From contig JAJEKV010000020.1 of the NCBI GenBank assembly GCA_021234155.1, positions 18,901,018 to 18,965,017 of the forward strand: a stretch of 64,000 nt of DNA, written 5' to 3'. Both the position numbers and the translations under genes were made by a program. The notes beneath the pieces are model-generated. The model was not told the origin of the DNA. It searched no databases and saw nothing but the letters and a program-made list of their open reading frames with translations. Positions 1 to 11,278 of the stretch are shown piece by piece. Within the stretch, counting starts at the first letter, position 1. The number at the start of each line of letters is the position of its first letter. The DNA comes from Isoetes taiwanensis. Lineage: Eukaryota > Streptophyta > Lycopodiopsida > Isoetales > Isoetaceae.

Positions 1-2
1 CT

Positions 3-658
3 GAATTGGAGCTATTGATTAAAAGCAAATATGCTATGTTGATAAAAATACAAATGCAATTCTTTAATGGCAATGCCTCTGCTTACTGGCCCTGCAATTC
101 CAATACGGAGCTTATTATGAATATGCCTTCCAAAACTAAATTGTATAGACATCGCTAGATTTCCTTTTGGTTGTCCTTGTTGCTTGTTTTTATCGGCATA
201 GTCCATGTTTCTTTTGTGTATTAACATGGTCTTTAAGATGTGAGCCAACTAAAAAGGCCTAAAAAAAAAATCCTTTTTTCCATTTAACGGTTTTAGGGCT
301 CTATCCAGATTTGTTCATGGATTAGCGCTTTCAAATTTCAAGGATAGATGGAGCATCAATCCAAATCGGTTTTCCTATTCCAGGTGGCCGAATCTGTTCA
401 AAATGAAAGATGGAGGAGCCAGATGCAACTCTTTTTTCGATGACTACTCTGTTGCTCTGAGATCTGTTGCTCTGTTGTCAAGGAACTGACAAGGGCTGAT
501 CTATTTAAGACTAAAAGCTTTGATACTATCTAACGATTTATTTCATCGTCCTCTTGCTGATTTCCCTCTGCTGGGCTCTAGAAAAGTGGAATTCCATAAT
601 GGTTTCTACTTTTAAGCATTCAAATGGCGATGGCACTTCAAATCAGATTAATCTACTT
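3..658. repeat. Dispersed direct repeat R1, copy a
   Basis: This block reappears at 4601-5366 in the same orientation with only scattered substitutions and a few indels. Both copies begin GAATTGGAGCTATTGATTAA and both end near CAGATTAATCTACTT. The two copies bracket the family B LINE at 1905-4264. No protein family is recognisable; a short ORF on the minus strand (12-248) has no known motif. It may be a fragment of an uncharacterised transposon or a segmental duplication. Confidence 0.8.
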
Positions 659-1443
659 TTTGCTTTGTTGTTACTTGTGATTAAAGATTAGAGGAGTATT
701 CTCAGAGATCTTTAAAAGTTTTTTAAAAGAATTGCTCTTGATGAATGCATCTGCATAAATTACCTTTGCCTTATTGCATCAGTTCTTGAAATGCAGAATG
801 ACAAGAACTCTATAAGCATTTTACGGGCTCATATCTAGTGGAGCTAAAATTATTTGCTTAATTACGGATCTGTTACCCCACTAATCCTATATTGAGATAT
901 ATCTCCTGTGTTTTCAGAAGGTTTTGTGTAAAACTAGATAAGCATGCTCTGAAATGTCTTAACTTTGTTATCTTAGAGCAAAAATTATTGCTCATGTGAG
1001 CTTGCCTTTGTGCAATATTTTTCCTTTTCTATTTTATTTCTATAGGCTTTGCCTTCCTTATCAGGCCTTGCCTTTGATTATCTTTATGAATCCACTCCAA
1101 TTTGTTAATAGAAGTTAACGTCTTCTTGATTTTTGTTACAACGCTGACAAAATTTATCATTTGTGTTTGACCATATATTACATTCATAAAATACTTAGAA
1201 GGTTTGACATCGATAACAAGTGGTTCTTTGCTACGACAACTGTAATATGGCTTGCAACTAACTTCGTTTGTTTGCTTGCTATGGATGCAGGTAATAGCAA
1301 AAGCCTTGACCTTTTACATATTTTGACAACAGAAGCTTCCTTCACTGTTTCTGTTTGTCTGAATGTCAGTTCTAATTTACTCTATAGAGATATTTTACGG
1401 TCTCAAATAAGTTTAACTGGGTTTAGCCTTTGCGCTAAGGTGT
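659..1443 (+). repeat. Duplicated gene-like segment R2, copy a
   Basis: The same segment recurs at 14640-15255 plus 19664-19767, and again at 19768-20397. It is AT-rich and intron-like with embedded exon-like pieces. One follows a TTTCTATAG acceptor-like site near 1047. Another, around 1190-1290, can be read as FDIDNKWFFATT followed by WLATNFVCLLAMDAG and ends at GATGCAG/GTAA, which looks like a donor site. I do not recognise the protein. The segment is probably a copied piece of a host gene or a non-autonomous transposon interior. It ends where a SINE-type 3' module is inserted. Confidence 0.65.
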
Positions 1444-1448
1444 TCTAA

Positions 1449-1529
1449 GATGTTGGATGCTGCTTAGTGGCGTGACATTAAAACTACTATCTATCTATCC
1501 ATCCATCCATCCATCCATCCATCTATCTC
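1449..1529 (+). mobile_element. SINE-type 3' end with TCTA/TCCA tail
   Basis: The sequence GTTGGATGCTGCTTAGTGGC leads into GTGACATTAAAACTAC and a (TCTA)n/(TCCA)n microsatellite. A nearly identical 3' end is present at 44505-44565. A small hairpin, TGCT-TAGT-GGCG, lies at 1461-1472 just before the GACATTAAAA box. Only the 3' part of the element is present, so it is 5'-truncated. The module resembles the ends of both LINE families in this window. Confidence 0.6.
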
Positions 1530-1904
1530 TTGTACTTTTTAAGTATCACCACCTATATTCCTTGAATGAAATATTGCCTTGTGAAACTAGATTTTAACTT
1601 TCTAAATTGGAGGCAGTGGATCTTTCCAGATTTATAGCGTTGGTGCTGACGGATGATTTAGGGATTTAATTAAAATTGAATTTGATGATCCTCTTCCTAC
1701 ATCAATCCATGTTATCCAACATTTGATGTCTTGTATGCTGGAGGAAAAATATGTTTTGTTGTGTGCTCTTGAAGCTGGTCTTAAAGCATATGAAGAGTCT
1801 GCCAACTCACAAGATCTGCCTTTGTGTTTGACTGACGTAATGGATTATAAGGATTGGATAGCATATTTGGAATGCTTAAAACAAAGGGTGTTATTGAGTT
1901 TTGA
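1530..1904. other. Unassigned stretch
   Basis: This is AT-rich sequence after the SINE tail. A 61-codon ORF at 1723-1908 (non-ATG start) has a coding-like composition but no recognisable family. Nothing else is seen. Confidence 0.5.
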
Positions 1905-1937
1905 ATGAATGAATGAATATTTTATTATTTTGTCGTC

Positions 1938-1951
1938 AGACCATCAGGTCT
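1938..1951 (-). promoter_or_regulatory. LINE 3'-terminal hairpin (AGACC-TGAT-GGTCT)
   Basis: On the minus strand this is a perfect 5-bp stem with a 4-nt loop. GACGACAAAATAATAAA and the CATT microsatellite follow directly. The position and shape match the hairpins at 21527-21540, 35774-35787, 56713-56726 and 26456-26469. A 3'-end RNA signal recognised by the LINE RT is the likely role, by analogy with known 3'-hairpin-dependent LINEs. Confidence 0.65.
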
Positions 1952-2924
1952 ATATGACAATGACATTTTCATATTAATAACCCCCCATTCACGAGTCGAT
2001 GTCACTCCAAGAGAGCATCATCCAACTCAAACTCCTGGTCTCTCTCATGTTCTTCATATATACCGAGTAAATCCTTGTAGTTCTTAATAGTCACCTCTCT
2101 TGTCTTCATAACTTCAATGAGGTAATTTCCTATAGTAGTGGCTGGAAGTGCAAAAAAGGCACTCAGTATCCCAAATCGCTCTCTATCCAACCGATACGCC
2201 GGACACTGTAGCACTACATGTTCCTCGTCTTCCACCTCATCCTCACCACATACTTTGCATACTCTGTGGTACTTGGGGAACATTCCCCCATCTCCCAACT
2301 TCGACCCCTAAGTGGTGTGAGCTCATCCGCCATCGACATATTAAATGTCTTTTATAGCAGGAAGTATGTCCAGACAGATGTGGTGCTTCTGATAGGTTGC
2401 TATTAATGTGACACTTGTAGAATGCCATTTTCGTGCCCGGGTTGCTCCAGATTTTATGGCGTACATGTGCTCCTACACATGCCATCATCTTATCTTCCTC
2501 ATCCGCCATCCATTTTCTTAACCATCGTCTGATGCTCATATGCCATCCCTTGTCTATGCTTTGCTTCATTGCTAACAAAGGTAATCTATCTTCATCCATC
2601 GCCTGCACGCGCAACAAGTATTTAAGCGTTTGGATAAGTGCTTCTACCTCCAATGCTACCAATCCTGATTCTGCTAGTAGCATATGGTATGGTGTTTGTA
2701 CTTTGACCCCTAGCTCAGCCAGCAAGAATTTTTTCTGAATCTTTTCTACTCTCTTCCACATGTCATCTGATAGTCCCAGCCCCCAAGCTTCACATCCATA
2801 CAAAACCACTGATTTAACAAGTGCTACATACAACCTTTTTATCAATTCCCAATCAATGATGCCTGTCTTTCTACACTGGCGATGCATTGCATAGAGAGCT
2901 TTGATGCCCGCATCCGTACGTGAC

Positions 2925-4264
2925 TCAACCGCTTTATTCCAACTGTAATTGTGGTCAATAACCAGCCCTAAATATTTATATGAGTTCGTAACTTCCGCCT
3001 CTTTCCCATTATAGTAGAAGTGAAACCCGTCTCAAGACCTTGTGCCAAAGATCATGATCTTGGTCTTGGAGAGATTCACCTTCATAGCACATGCCTCACA
3101 AAAGCTTGCTAGTGCATCTAAATGTTTTTGCATGTCTTTTGCATTTCTGGCAAATATTACAATGTCATCTGCATATAGCAGCATCAATATTGTGTATCCC
3201 GCTAGTGGCGTGCCTACCCCTCCATGCACCTGCATCCAGTTCTCTAACTGATCAATATAAATACCAAATAGGGTAGGGGAGAGGGGGCACCCTTGTCAGA
3301 CCCCTATATTACTATCAACAGTTTCTTGGCAGCCTTGGTTGAAGGGGAAAGAGAGTTGTACCACTACCTTCTCATATAAGTTTGCAACCGCATTTCTCAT
3401 TTCTGATGGGACCCCTATCGTCTCCATGTGATCCCACATATTCCCTCTGTTTACTGTGTCAAATGCTTTTGCCAGATCTACAAACAATGCAAATAGTTGC
3501 TCAACCGCTTTATTCCAACTGTAATTGTGGTCAATAACCATCCCTAAATATTTATATGAGTTCGTAACTTCCACCTCTTTCCCATTATAGTAGAAGTGAA
3601 ACCCGTCTCGAGACCTTGTGCCAAAAATCATGATCTTGGTCTTGGAGAGATTCACCTTCATAGCACATGCCTCACAAAAGCTTGCTAGTGCATCTAAATG
3701 TTTTTGCATGTCTTTTGCATTTCTGGCAAATATTACAATGTCATCTGCATATAGCAGCATCAATATTGTGTATCCCGCTAGTGGCGTGCCTACCCCTCCA
3801 TGCACCTGCATCCAGTTCTCTAACTGATCAATATAAATACCAAATAGGGTAGGGGAGAGGGGGCACCCTTGTCGGACCCCTATATTACTATCAACAGTTT
3901 CTTGGCAGCCTTGGTTGAAGGGGAAAGAGAGTCGTACCACTACCTTCTCATATAAGTTTGCAACCGCATTTCTCAATTCTGATGGGACCCCTATCGTCTC
4001 CATGTGATCCCATATATTCCCTCTGTTTACTGTGTCAAATGCTTTTGCCAGGTCTACAAACAATGCAAATAGTTGCTCAACCGCTTTATTCCAACTGTAA
4101 TTGTGGTCAATAACCAGCCCTAAATATTTATATGAGTTCGTAACTTCCACCTCTTTCCCATTATAGTAGAAGTGAAACCCGTCTCGAGACCTTGTGCCAA
4201 AAATCATGATCTTGGTCTTGGAGAGATTCACCTTCATAGCACATGCCTCACAAAAGCTTGAAAG
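2925..4264 (-). repeat. 576-bp tandem amplification inside LINE RT
   Basis: The motif TCAACCGCTTTATTCCAACT occurs at 2925, 3501 and 4077, an exact spacing of 576 bp (192 codons, in frame). The units are 2925-3500, 3501-4076 and a partial third at 4077-4264. Each unit spans RT from FVDLAKAFDT to the thumb motif WNKAVE. The fusion join reads WNKAVEQLFALFVDLAKAFD. The copies differ at only a handful of positions, so the duplication is recent or was homogenised. An assembly artefact remains possible. Confidence 0.85.
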
Positions 4265-4600
4265 GTTCATGAGGAATTGATTGATGTGGTTTAAAATGAA
4301 AGTATGCAATAGAGAAATATGCTGAGATTATGCCTATTTACCTTTACCTTTTTTTCCTCCTTAAAACCAAATTGGCCCCTCTACCTCCTCTTAAAAGTCA
4401 CCCCATCCTTTGCTTTTGGGCTTTTGGTATTCAAAAATAAAAAATAATTTGGAAAGTTTTCTCGCATATTCCTGTAATACAGCAGAGGTTCCCATACATA
4501 ATGGGATATTAAAGCACACAAGTGCAACTTTAGATGGCTCACAAATGCTAGTGGTTGCCTCGTCTTAGACATAGGGCATACTTTAACCACGATCCTTACG
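4265..4600. other. Unassigned stretch
   Basis: Unique AT-rich sequence lies between the LINE 5' break and repeat R1 copy b. No motif is recognised. Confidence 0.5.
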
Positions 4601-5366
4601 GAATTGGAGCTATTGATTAAAAGCAAATATGCTATATTGATAAAAATCCAAATGCAATTCTTTAATGGCAATGCCTCTGCTTACTGGCCCTGCAATTCCA
4701 ATACAGAGCTTATTGTGAATCTGCCATCCAAAACTAAATTTTATGGACATCGCTAGATTTCCTTTTGGTTGTCATTTGTTGCTTGTTTTTCTTGGCGAAG
4801 TTTATAATTAGTGATTTCCATAGTCCATGTTTCTTTTGTGTGTTAACATGGTCTTTAGGATCTTTAGGATGTGAGCCAAATTGGCCTTATTATAATACAA
4901 AATCATTTTTCATAAAAGCCCTAAAAAAATCCTTTTTTCCATTAACGAACTAGGGCTCTATTCGGATTTGTTCATGGATTAGCTCTTTCAGATTTCAGAA
5001 GGACAAATGGAGCATGAATCCAAATCGATTTCCCTATTCCAGGTGCTCAGATCTGTTCAAAATGAAAGATGGAGGAGCGGGATGCAACTCTTTTTCCGAT
5101 GACTATTCTTTTGCTCTGAGATCTGCAAATTCGCCACACCATAGGCAGCATGTAGAAGTACTACATAAAAATTCCTTTCTATAGAGTGAACTGACAAGGG
5201 CTGATCTATTTAAGACTAGAAGCTTGCTCTGATACTACTTAAGGCTTTATTTCATCGTCCTCTTGCTAATTTCCCTATGTGGGCTTTAGAAAAATGCAAT
5301 TCCAAAATGGTTTCTACTTCTAAGCATTCAAATGGTGATGGCACTTCAAATCAGATTAATCTACTT
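4601..5366. repeat. Dispersed direct repeat R1, copy b
   Basis: This is the second copy of the block at 3-658. Small insertions relative to copy a are visible near 4790-4830 and 4850-4920. Confidence 0.8.
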
Positions 5367-7000
5367 GCTTGCTATATCTAGCATTATAATGTGTGGTTTT
5401 TTTTTTGTGATTTTATACGCTTTTTGACATGGTTTTCATATGATTTCATGGGGGCGTATTCACGTGGACGTACTAAATACCATCCTTCTCTTAAAAAAAC
5501 TTGCTCGGCCGAATCCTAGATTAGGGCTCGACAAGGTTGTAGCTATGGCGTCACAACCTGTGGGGCATGTCCGGAGCTCTAGTTCCTGACCCTCGTTTAT
5601 TTTTTGGACGAAAAAAAAGGGCGGGAAGCAAAAGCATAGGCACGCAATGCTCGAGCTCATCCATTTTAGGGCTAGAGCATTTTAGGGTTCGATTGGAGGT
5701 TATCAGATAGTGGAAGGGCGAGCCGGATTTGCTGTATCTGTTAGTTCTGTCGGATTTGCAGTTGCTTGAGGATCTGCTACAACAAGTGACATTTATCTTC
5801 GTTTCATCCATTAGAAGATAAATGAAGTTCTGGAACTACTAAGGTAGTTGCCTAAGTAGTTATTTCTTGTCTTTTCCAAAACACCCTATTTAGTCTTTTC
5901 TTTCTCATCAGCACTCTAACGTGCTCCTTCTCATGGTAGCGTCAAGTTGGGGCTTCAAAGTTTTGCAGAGTCTGCAAGCCGATTTCTTTTAAGTCGGGGC
6001 ATCAAAGTTATGTTTCTTTTGCTGTTATACGTAACTTTTTGACAGTTTCTTGTTTTTTGAGACCCGAAATCGAATGATGAGCCTCTTTGGTTTAAGTTAG
6101 ACCATTCGATCAGGCCTTTGTTTTCTGGAGTTTTGCATTATGGGTTTCATGCGGCAGTAGCAGAGTTTCGCTTAGCCACATACCATTTTGGCCAGACCTT
6201 GGTTCTCCAACAGGTTTATTTCTTAAGTAGTTGCAAGATTTTGCTTTCTGGCGTTGGGTACAGGTTATTTCAAGACGAAACCAAGTTTTGCAAGAATGAC
6301 CTTGGTGAAGAAGCTGGATACACCTAGTTAGGAAATGAACAAATGACTGATTTCAAGTGTATTTTGGGACTCTTGTGACCTTCAATTGTAGCACAATTTG
6401 ACAGTTTGCCTGATCCTACTTATGTTTTTCCTTGCTTTAAACTCCATTTTCGAGGTTTTAGCAATTCTTTTTTGGTCATGTAGTATTTCTTCAGGTTCTA
6501 TCAGGAATGGTTGCTACAGCAGTTCTTGGCCACCAAATCTCATTTTATAAGCTTTCTATTTGCCTTGATTGCGAACATGACTAGCCTGCTGTCTAGTTTG
6601 TTTCTTATTTGTTAGTTACCCTTAAGATTTCCTATTTTATAAGGTCTTCTATCCTAAGATAACTTGTTGCAGCTCTACACTAGAATTGCCGAGAGATACA
6701 ATAAAAGCTTTGACAACATTAGGTTGATTTCCATTCTAACTGGAATTTGATAAGTTCTAGGCTTGTGCACCAGAAGCTTCAATTCCATATTGTATTTATT
6801 GTTTCTCTTTGTATTTATTGTTATTATGCTAGATATAGTTGCTTAGTTCTATTTCCAAATGGGCCATTTTTTTGTCCATGGTTTTTTGAAGTTGGATTTT
6901 TATATTTGATGCGCCCAGAGACCTTGAAGACTTGGGATGTTTCTTCTTTTTTTACAATCAAGCTTGCCTAGTTACAAGTGCATAAAGTGACTGTAAAGTG
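5367..7000. other. Unassigned intergenic stretch
   Basis: Single-copy AT-rich sequence. Short ORFs, such as the minus-strand ones around 5460-5811 and a plus-strand one at 6118-6327, match no family I know and have no supporting splice context. Nothing else is supported. Confidence 0.5.
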
Positions 7001-7140
7001 CCGGGCCCTTTTCTTTTGCACCTTTCCTCGGCTCGGCCGGCCTCCGGCCGGCCTCGCCTCGATCTAGACCCACCCATGCCCTTTTTTTTATGTAGTATTC
7101 CTCGGCTCGACCGGCCTCGCCTCGATTTGGACCCCATCTC
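7001..7140 (+). repeat. GC-rich foldback unit, left outer copy
   Basis: The unit runs from GCCGGGCCCTTTTCTTTTGC through two CCTCGGCTCG(G/A)CCGGCC segments to TTTGGACCCCATCTCTC. The same unit is at 8121-8275 (same strand) and at 11279-11450 (inverted). Confidence 0.8.
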
Positions 7141-8035
7141 TCTCCTCTCTCTCCTCACTTTCTCTCCTCTCTCCCTCTCTCTCTCTCTCCTATCTCTCTA
7201 TTTCTCCCCTCTCTCTCTATCTTCCTCTCTCTTTTCTATTCCTCTCTCTCTCTTCTCCCTCCTCTCTCTTCTCTCTCCTCTCTCTTCCCTCTCTCCTCTC
7301 TCTCTTCTCTCTCCTCTCTCTTCTTCCCCTCTCTCTCTTTCAGCTCTCCTCTTTCTCTTTTTTCTCCTCTCTCTTCTTCCCCCCCTCTCTTCCCCCATAT
7401 CTCTACCCTCTCTCTCTGTCTCTCTCTCTATTCTCTCTCTCTCCCATCCCTCTTCTCTCTCTAGCTTTTCTCTCCTCTCTTATCTCTATCTTCTCTCTCT
7501 CTCTATCTCTCTCTCTCTCCCCCCTTTCTCTCTTCTCTCTCCTCTCTTTCTCCTCTTTCCTCTATTTCCCTTTCTTCTCTCTCTCCTCTCTCTCCTCTCT
7601 CTCTCTCCCCTCTTTTCCTTCTCTTTCTCCTATCTCTCTCCTCTCTCCCCCTTTCCCTCCTCCCTATCTCTCCCTCTCCATGTATCTCTCTTCTCTCTCC
7701 TCTCTCTTCTTTTTCTCTCCTCTCTCCTCTCTCCTCCCTCTCTCCTCTCTCTCCCTCTCTCTCTCTCTCTCTCCCCCCTTTCTCTCCTCTCTCTTTCCCT
7801 TTTTTTCCTTCTCTTCCTCTCTGTCTCTCTCCTCTCTCTCTATTTCTTCCCTCTCTCTCTATCTTTCTCTCTCTTTTCTATTCCTTTTTCTCTCTCTCCT
7901 ATCTCTTCCCTCTCTCCTCTCTCTCTTCTCTCTCCTCTCTCTCCTCTCTCTTCTTCCTCTCTCTCTCTTTCAGCTCTCCTCTTTCTCGTCTCTCTCCTCT
8001 CTCTTCTCCCCCTCTCTCTCCCCCCATGTCTCTTC

Positions 8036-8066
<31 letters not shown>

Positions 8067-8120
8067 ATCCCTCTTCTCTCTCTAGCTTTTCTCTCCTCTC
8101 TTCTTTCTATCCTCTCTCTG
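7141..8120 (+). repeat. About 1-kb polypyrimidine (CT) tract
   Basis: The plus strand is almost pure C and T, mainly CTCTCT and CCTCTCT with TTCC variants. The long ORFs across it are low-complexity Ser/Leu/Phe translations and are not genes. It mirrors the polypurine tract at 10293-11278. Confidence 0.9.
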
Positions 8121-8275
8121 AAAAGGGCCCGGCCTAACGGCCGGGCCCTTTTCTTTTGCACCTTTCCTCGGCTCGGCCGCGCCTCGATCTGGACCCACCC
8201 ATGCCCTTTTTTTTATGTAGTATTCCTCGGCTCGACCGGCCTCGCCTCGATTTGGACCCCATCTCTCTCCTCACA
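8121..8275 (+). repeat. GC-rich foldback unit, left inner copy
   Basis: It opens with a perfect hairpin at 8125-8148, GGGCCCGGCC-TAAC-GGCCGGGCCC, then repeats the unit seen at 7001-7140 with a shorter central GC block. Confidence 0.8.
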
Positions 8276-8850
8276 TTCTAGAAGATTCTAGGACAGTCTA
8301 GAAGGTTCTAGAAGATTCTAGAACATTCTGGAGCCATCTAGAACATCCTTGAATTGTTTACAAAGTTCTACAAAACTTTCTATTTTTAGACATTCTAGAA
8401 GATTCTAGGACATTCCATGACATTCTAGAAGGTTCTAGATCTATCTAGACATTCTAGAAGATTCTATCATTCTGGAGCCATCTAGAACATCCTTGAATTG
8501 TTTACAAAGTTCCACAAAACTTTCTATTTTTACACAAAACTTTCTATTTTTACACTGAGGTACTTGCCCAGGAGCACCCGGAACATTCTAGAACATTCTA
8601 TTATGAGTTCCTACAAATTTTTAGATAACTTTCTATTTTTAGACTATGGTACTTTCTATTTTTACATTGAGGTGCTTATCCGTGAGCATCTGAAATATTC
8701 CAGAACATTCTATTTTGAGCATTTACAAAGTTTCAAAAAACTTCTATTTTTAGACATTCTAGAAGATTCTAGAAGATTCTACGAAATTCTAGAAGGTTCT
8801 AGAGCCATCTAGAACATTCTAGAACATCCTAGACCATCCCTGCATTACCT
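8276..8850. repeat. TTCTAGAA-rich repeat, left side
   Basis: Short degenerate repeats of CATTCTAGAAGATTCTAGAA type alternate with AACTTTCTATTTTTA and GAGCATCTGAAATATTCC segments. It is the inverted counterpart of 9377-10090 and holds roughly two copies of the 110-bp unit found there. Confidence 0.75.
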
Positions 8851-9079
8851 GGCCCTCACCCTTAACTATACGTGAACTTCCATTTTTTTCAAGAAACCAA
8901 TGCTTGGTCTAGTGGTAAGGGTGGGGGGTTTGGGGGGCAATGTCCAGGGTTCAAGTTCGTGCTAAACCAAAAAAATTTTGCCCACCAAACTTGGGAGCTT
9001 TTGAGAGGCCAAGGCCCACGGACGACCCAGATCAAGCCACGTGGCGCAACCTTATCCGTCGATGGGGTGTGAAATACTC
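8851..9079 (+). mobile_element. tRNA-type SINE-like arm, plus orientation
   Basis: This 229-bp arm has pol III promoter-like boxes: an A-box-like TGGTCTAGTGG at 8905-8915 and a B-box-like GGTTCAAGTTC at 8948-8958, spaced as in tRNA-derived SINEs. The rest reads through CCACCAAACTTGGGAGC and GATCAAGCCACGTGG to GGGGTGTGAAATACTC. The identical-length inverted partner is at 9148-9376. The SINE label rests on the two boxes only. Confidence 0.6.
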
Positions 9080-9147
9080 ACTCACTCACAGACAGACTCA
9101 CTCACAGACGGACACTATTTTCTTATTATATAAGGAGGACAAAGAGC

Positions 9148-9376
9148 GAGTATTTCACACCCCATCGACGGATAAGGATGCGCCACGTGGCTTGATCCAG
9201 GTCGTCCATGGGCCCTGGCCTCTCAAAAGCTCCCAAGTTTGGTGGACAAAATTTTTTTGGTTTACCACAGACTTGAACCCTGGACATTGCCCCCCAAACC
9301 CCCCACCCTTACCACTAGACCAAGCATTGGTTTCTTAAAAAAAATACAAGTTCACATATAGTTAAGGGTGAGGGCC
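9148..9376 (-). mobile_element. tRNA-type SINE-like arm, minus orientation
   Basis: This is the reverse complement of 8851-9079 with only a small number of substitutions and the same length (229 bp). On the minus strand it carries the same A-box and B-box motifs. The 68-nt loop between the arms includes CTCACTCACAGACAGACTCA. Confidence 0.6.
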
Positions 9377-10090
9377 AAATAATTCAAGGATGTTCCAGGA
9401 TGTTCTAGAATGTTCTAGGTTGGTGTGGAATCTTCTAGAAACTTCTAGAATGTCATGGAATGTCCTGGAATCTTCTACAATGTCTAAAAATAGAAAGTTT
9501 TGTGAAACTTTGCAAACAATTTAAGGATGCTCTAGGATGTTCTGAATAGCTCTAGAATATTCTATAATCTTCTAGAATGTCCTGGAATGTCCTAGAATCT
9601 TCTAGAATATCCTAGAATGTTCCAGAAATAGAAAGTTTCAATCTAAAAATAGAAGTTTTTTTGAAACTTTGCAAATGCTCAAAATAGAATGTTGTGGAAT
9701 GTTCCAGATGCTCATGGGTAAGCACCTCAGTCTAAAAATAGAAAGTTTCAGTCTAAAAATAGAAAGTTTTTTGAAACTTTGCAAATGCTCAAAATAGAAT
9801 GTGGTGGAATGTTCCAGATGCTCATGGGTAAGCACCTCAGTCTAAAAATAGAAAGTTTCAGTCTAAAAATAGAAAGTTTTTTGAAACTTTGCAAATGCTC
9901 AAAATAGAATGTTCTTGAATGTTCCAGATGCTCAAGGGTAAGCACCTCAGTCTAAAAATAGAAAGTTTCAGTTTAAAAATAGAAAGTTTTCTTAAACTTT
10001 GTAAAAACTCAAACAGAATATTCCAGATGCTATAGGGCAACCACCTATGCTCTAGAAGCACCTCAGTCTAAAAGTAGAAAGTTTCTTGAA
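9377..10090. repeat. TTCTAGAA repeats with a 110-bp tandem array
   Basis: From about 9628 a 110-bp unit recurs in tandem, roughly four times. It holds CAGTCTAAAAATAGAAAGTT, TTGAAACTTTGCAAATGCTC and GGGTAAGCACCT. The first part (9377-9627) is shorter degenerate TTCTAGAA repeats. Unrelated spacer with GATACTTTGGAATTGG-like repeats follows to 10292. Confidence 0.85.
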
Positions 10091-10292
10091 ACCTTGCAAA
10101 TGCTCAAAATAGAATATTATGGAGGTGATACTTTGGAATTGGTAGTAAATGTGATGGGTATGATAGGTGTGTGTAAGCTTCACATGGGTGATACTTTAGA
10201 ATTGACATACTTTAGAATTGGTAGTAGAGGTAGTAGATGTGGCCTCATGGGCATGTGTGAGTATGCTACTCATGAATGATACTTTGTTGGTA

Positions 10293-10895
10293 ATGGAATA
10301 GAGGGAGGGAGGAGAAAGAGAGGGAGGAGAGAGAGAGGAGAGAGAAGAGAGAGAGAAGAGACATGGGGGGAAAGAAGAGAGAGAAGAGAGAGAGGAGAGC
10401 TGAAAGAGAGAGAGGGGAAAGAAGAGACAGGAGAGAGAGAGGGGAAAGAAGAGAGAGGAGAGAGAGGAGGAGGGAGAAGAGAGATGAGAGAGAGACGGAG
10501 GAAATAGAGAGAGGAGAAGAGAGAGGGCAGAAAGAGAGAGGAGAGAGAGAGGAGGAGGAGATAGAGAAGAGAGAGAAGAGAGAATAGAGAGTACAGAGAG
10601 AAGGGGAGAGAGGGAGCAGAGAGAGGAGAGAGATGAGAGAGAGGCAGGAGAGAGAAGAGAGAGAAAAGAGAGAAGGGAGAGGAAAGGGAGGAGAGAGAAG
10701 AGAGAAAGGAGAGAGAAGGGAGAGGAAAGAGAGAGGGAAGAGAGAGAGGAGAGAGAAGAGAGAGGAAAGAGAGAGAGGGAAAGAAGAGAGAGGAGAGAGA
10801 GGAGAGAGGAGAGAGAAGAGAGAAAAGAGAGAGAGGAGAGAGAGGAGAGAGAGGGAGAGAGATGGAGGGGAGAGAGAGAAAGGGGGAGAAGAGGG

Positions 10896-10982
<87 letters not shown>

Positions 10983-11278
10983 GGAAGAAGAAAGAGGACA
11001 GAGAGACGAGAGAGAAGAGAGATGATAGAGAAACGTAGGAGATAGAGAGAGGAGAGAGGAGAGAGGAGAAGAGAGAGGAGAGGAGGGAGAGGGGGGAGAT
11101 AAAAGAGAGAGAGAAGAGAGAGATGAGAGAGAGGGAAGAGATAGAAGAGAGGGGGAGGAGAGAGAAGAGAGACAAGAGAGAGAAAATAGAGAAGAGAGAA
11201 GGAAGGTTGGAGAGAGAGAATAGAGAGTAGAGAGAGAAGGGGAGAGAGAGAGCAGAGAGAGGAGAGAGAGATGCTACA
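10293..11278 (+). repeat. About 1-kb polypurine (GA) tract
   Basis: The plus strand is almost entirely G and A, including an uninterrupted (AG)n run around 10901-10978. It is the inverted counterpart of the tract at 7141-8120. ORFs on either strand are low-complexity and are not genes. Confidence 0.9.

Larger units (their letters stand above)
1905..4264 (-). mobile_element. LINE family B, 5'-truncated, ORF2 remains
   Basis: The minus strand encodes parts of a LINE ORF2. RT motifs can be read: FVDLAKAFDTV, GVRQGCPLSPTLF and LLYADDIVIFA, followed by the thumb motif YKYLG (within 3032-4264). A connection/thumb region continues at 2243-2887 in one frame. The C-terminal zinc-finger region CKVCGEDEVEDEEHVVLQCP (2002-2298) lies in another frame, so at least one frameshift separates them near 2290; an in-frame stop near 3296 also breaks the RT. 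No endonuclease domain remains because the copy stops abruptly at 4264. The element ends at 1905-1951 with a hairpin, GACGACAAAATAATAAA and a (CATT)n tail, which sets its orientation. It is non-functional as it stands. Its relative is at 20398-21582. Confidence 0.9.

Noticed and set aside
3042-3852. Plus-strand ORFs repeated at 3042 and 3618
   Set aside because: They are antisense shadows of the amplified LINE RT block.
6998-8291. Long plus-strand ORFs (up to 379 codons) of Leu/Ser/Phe
   Set aside because: They run across the CT tract and are low-complexity translations of CTCTCT repeats.
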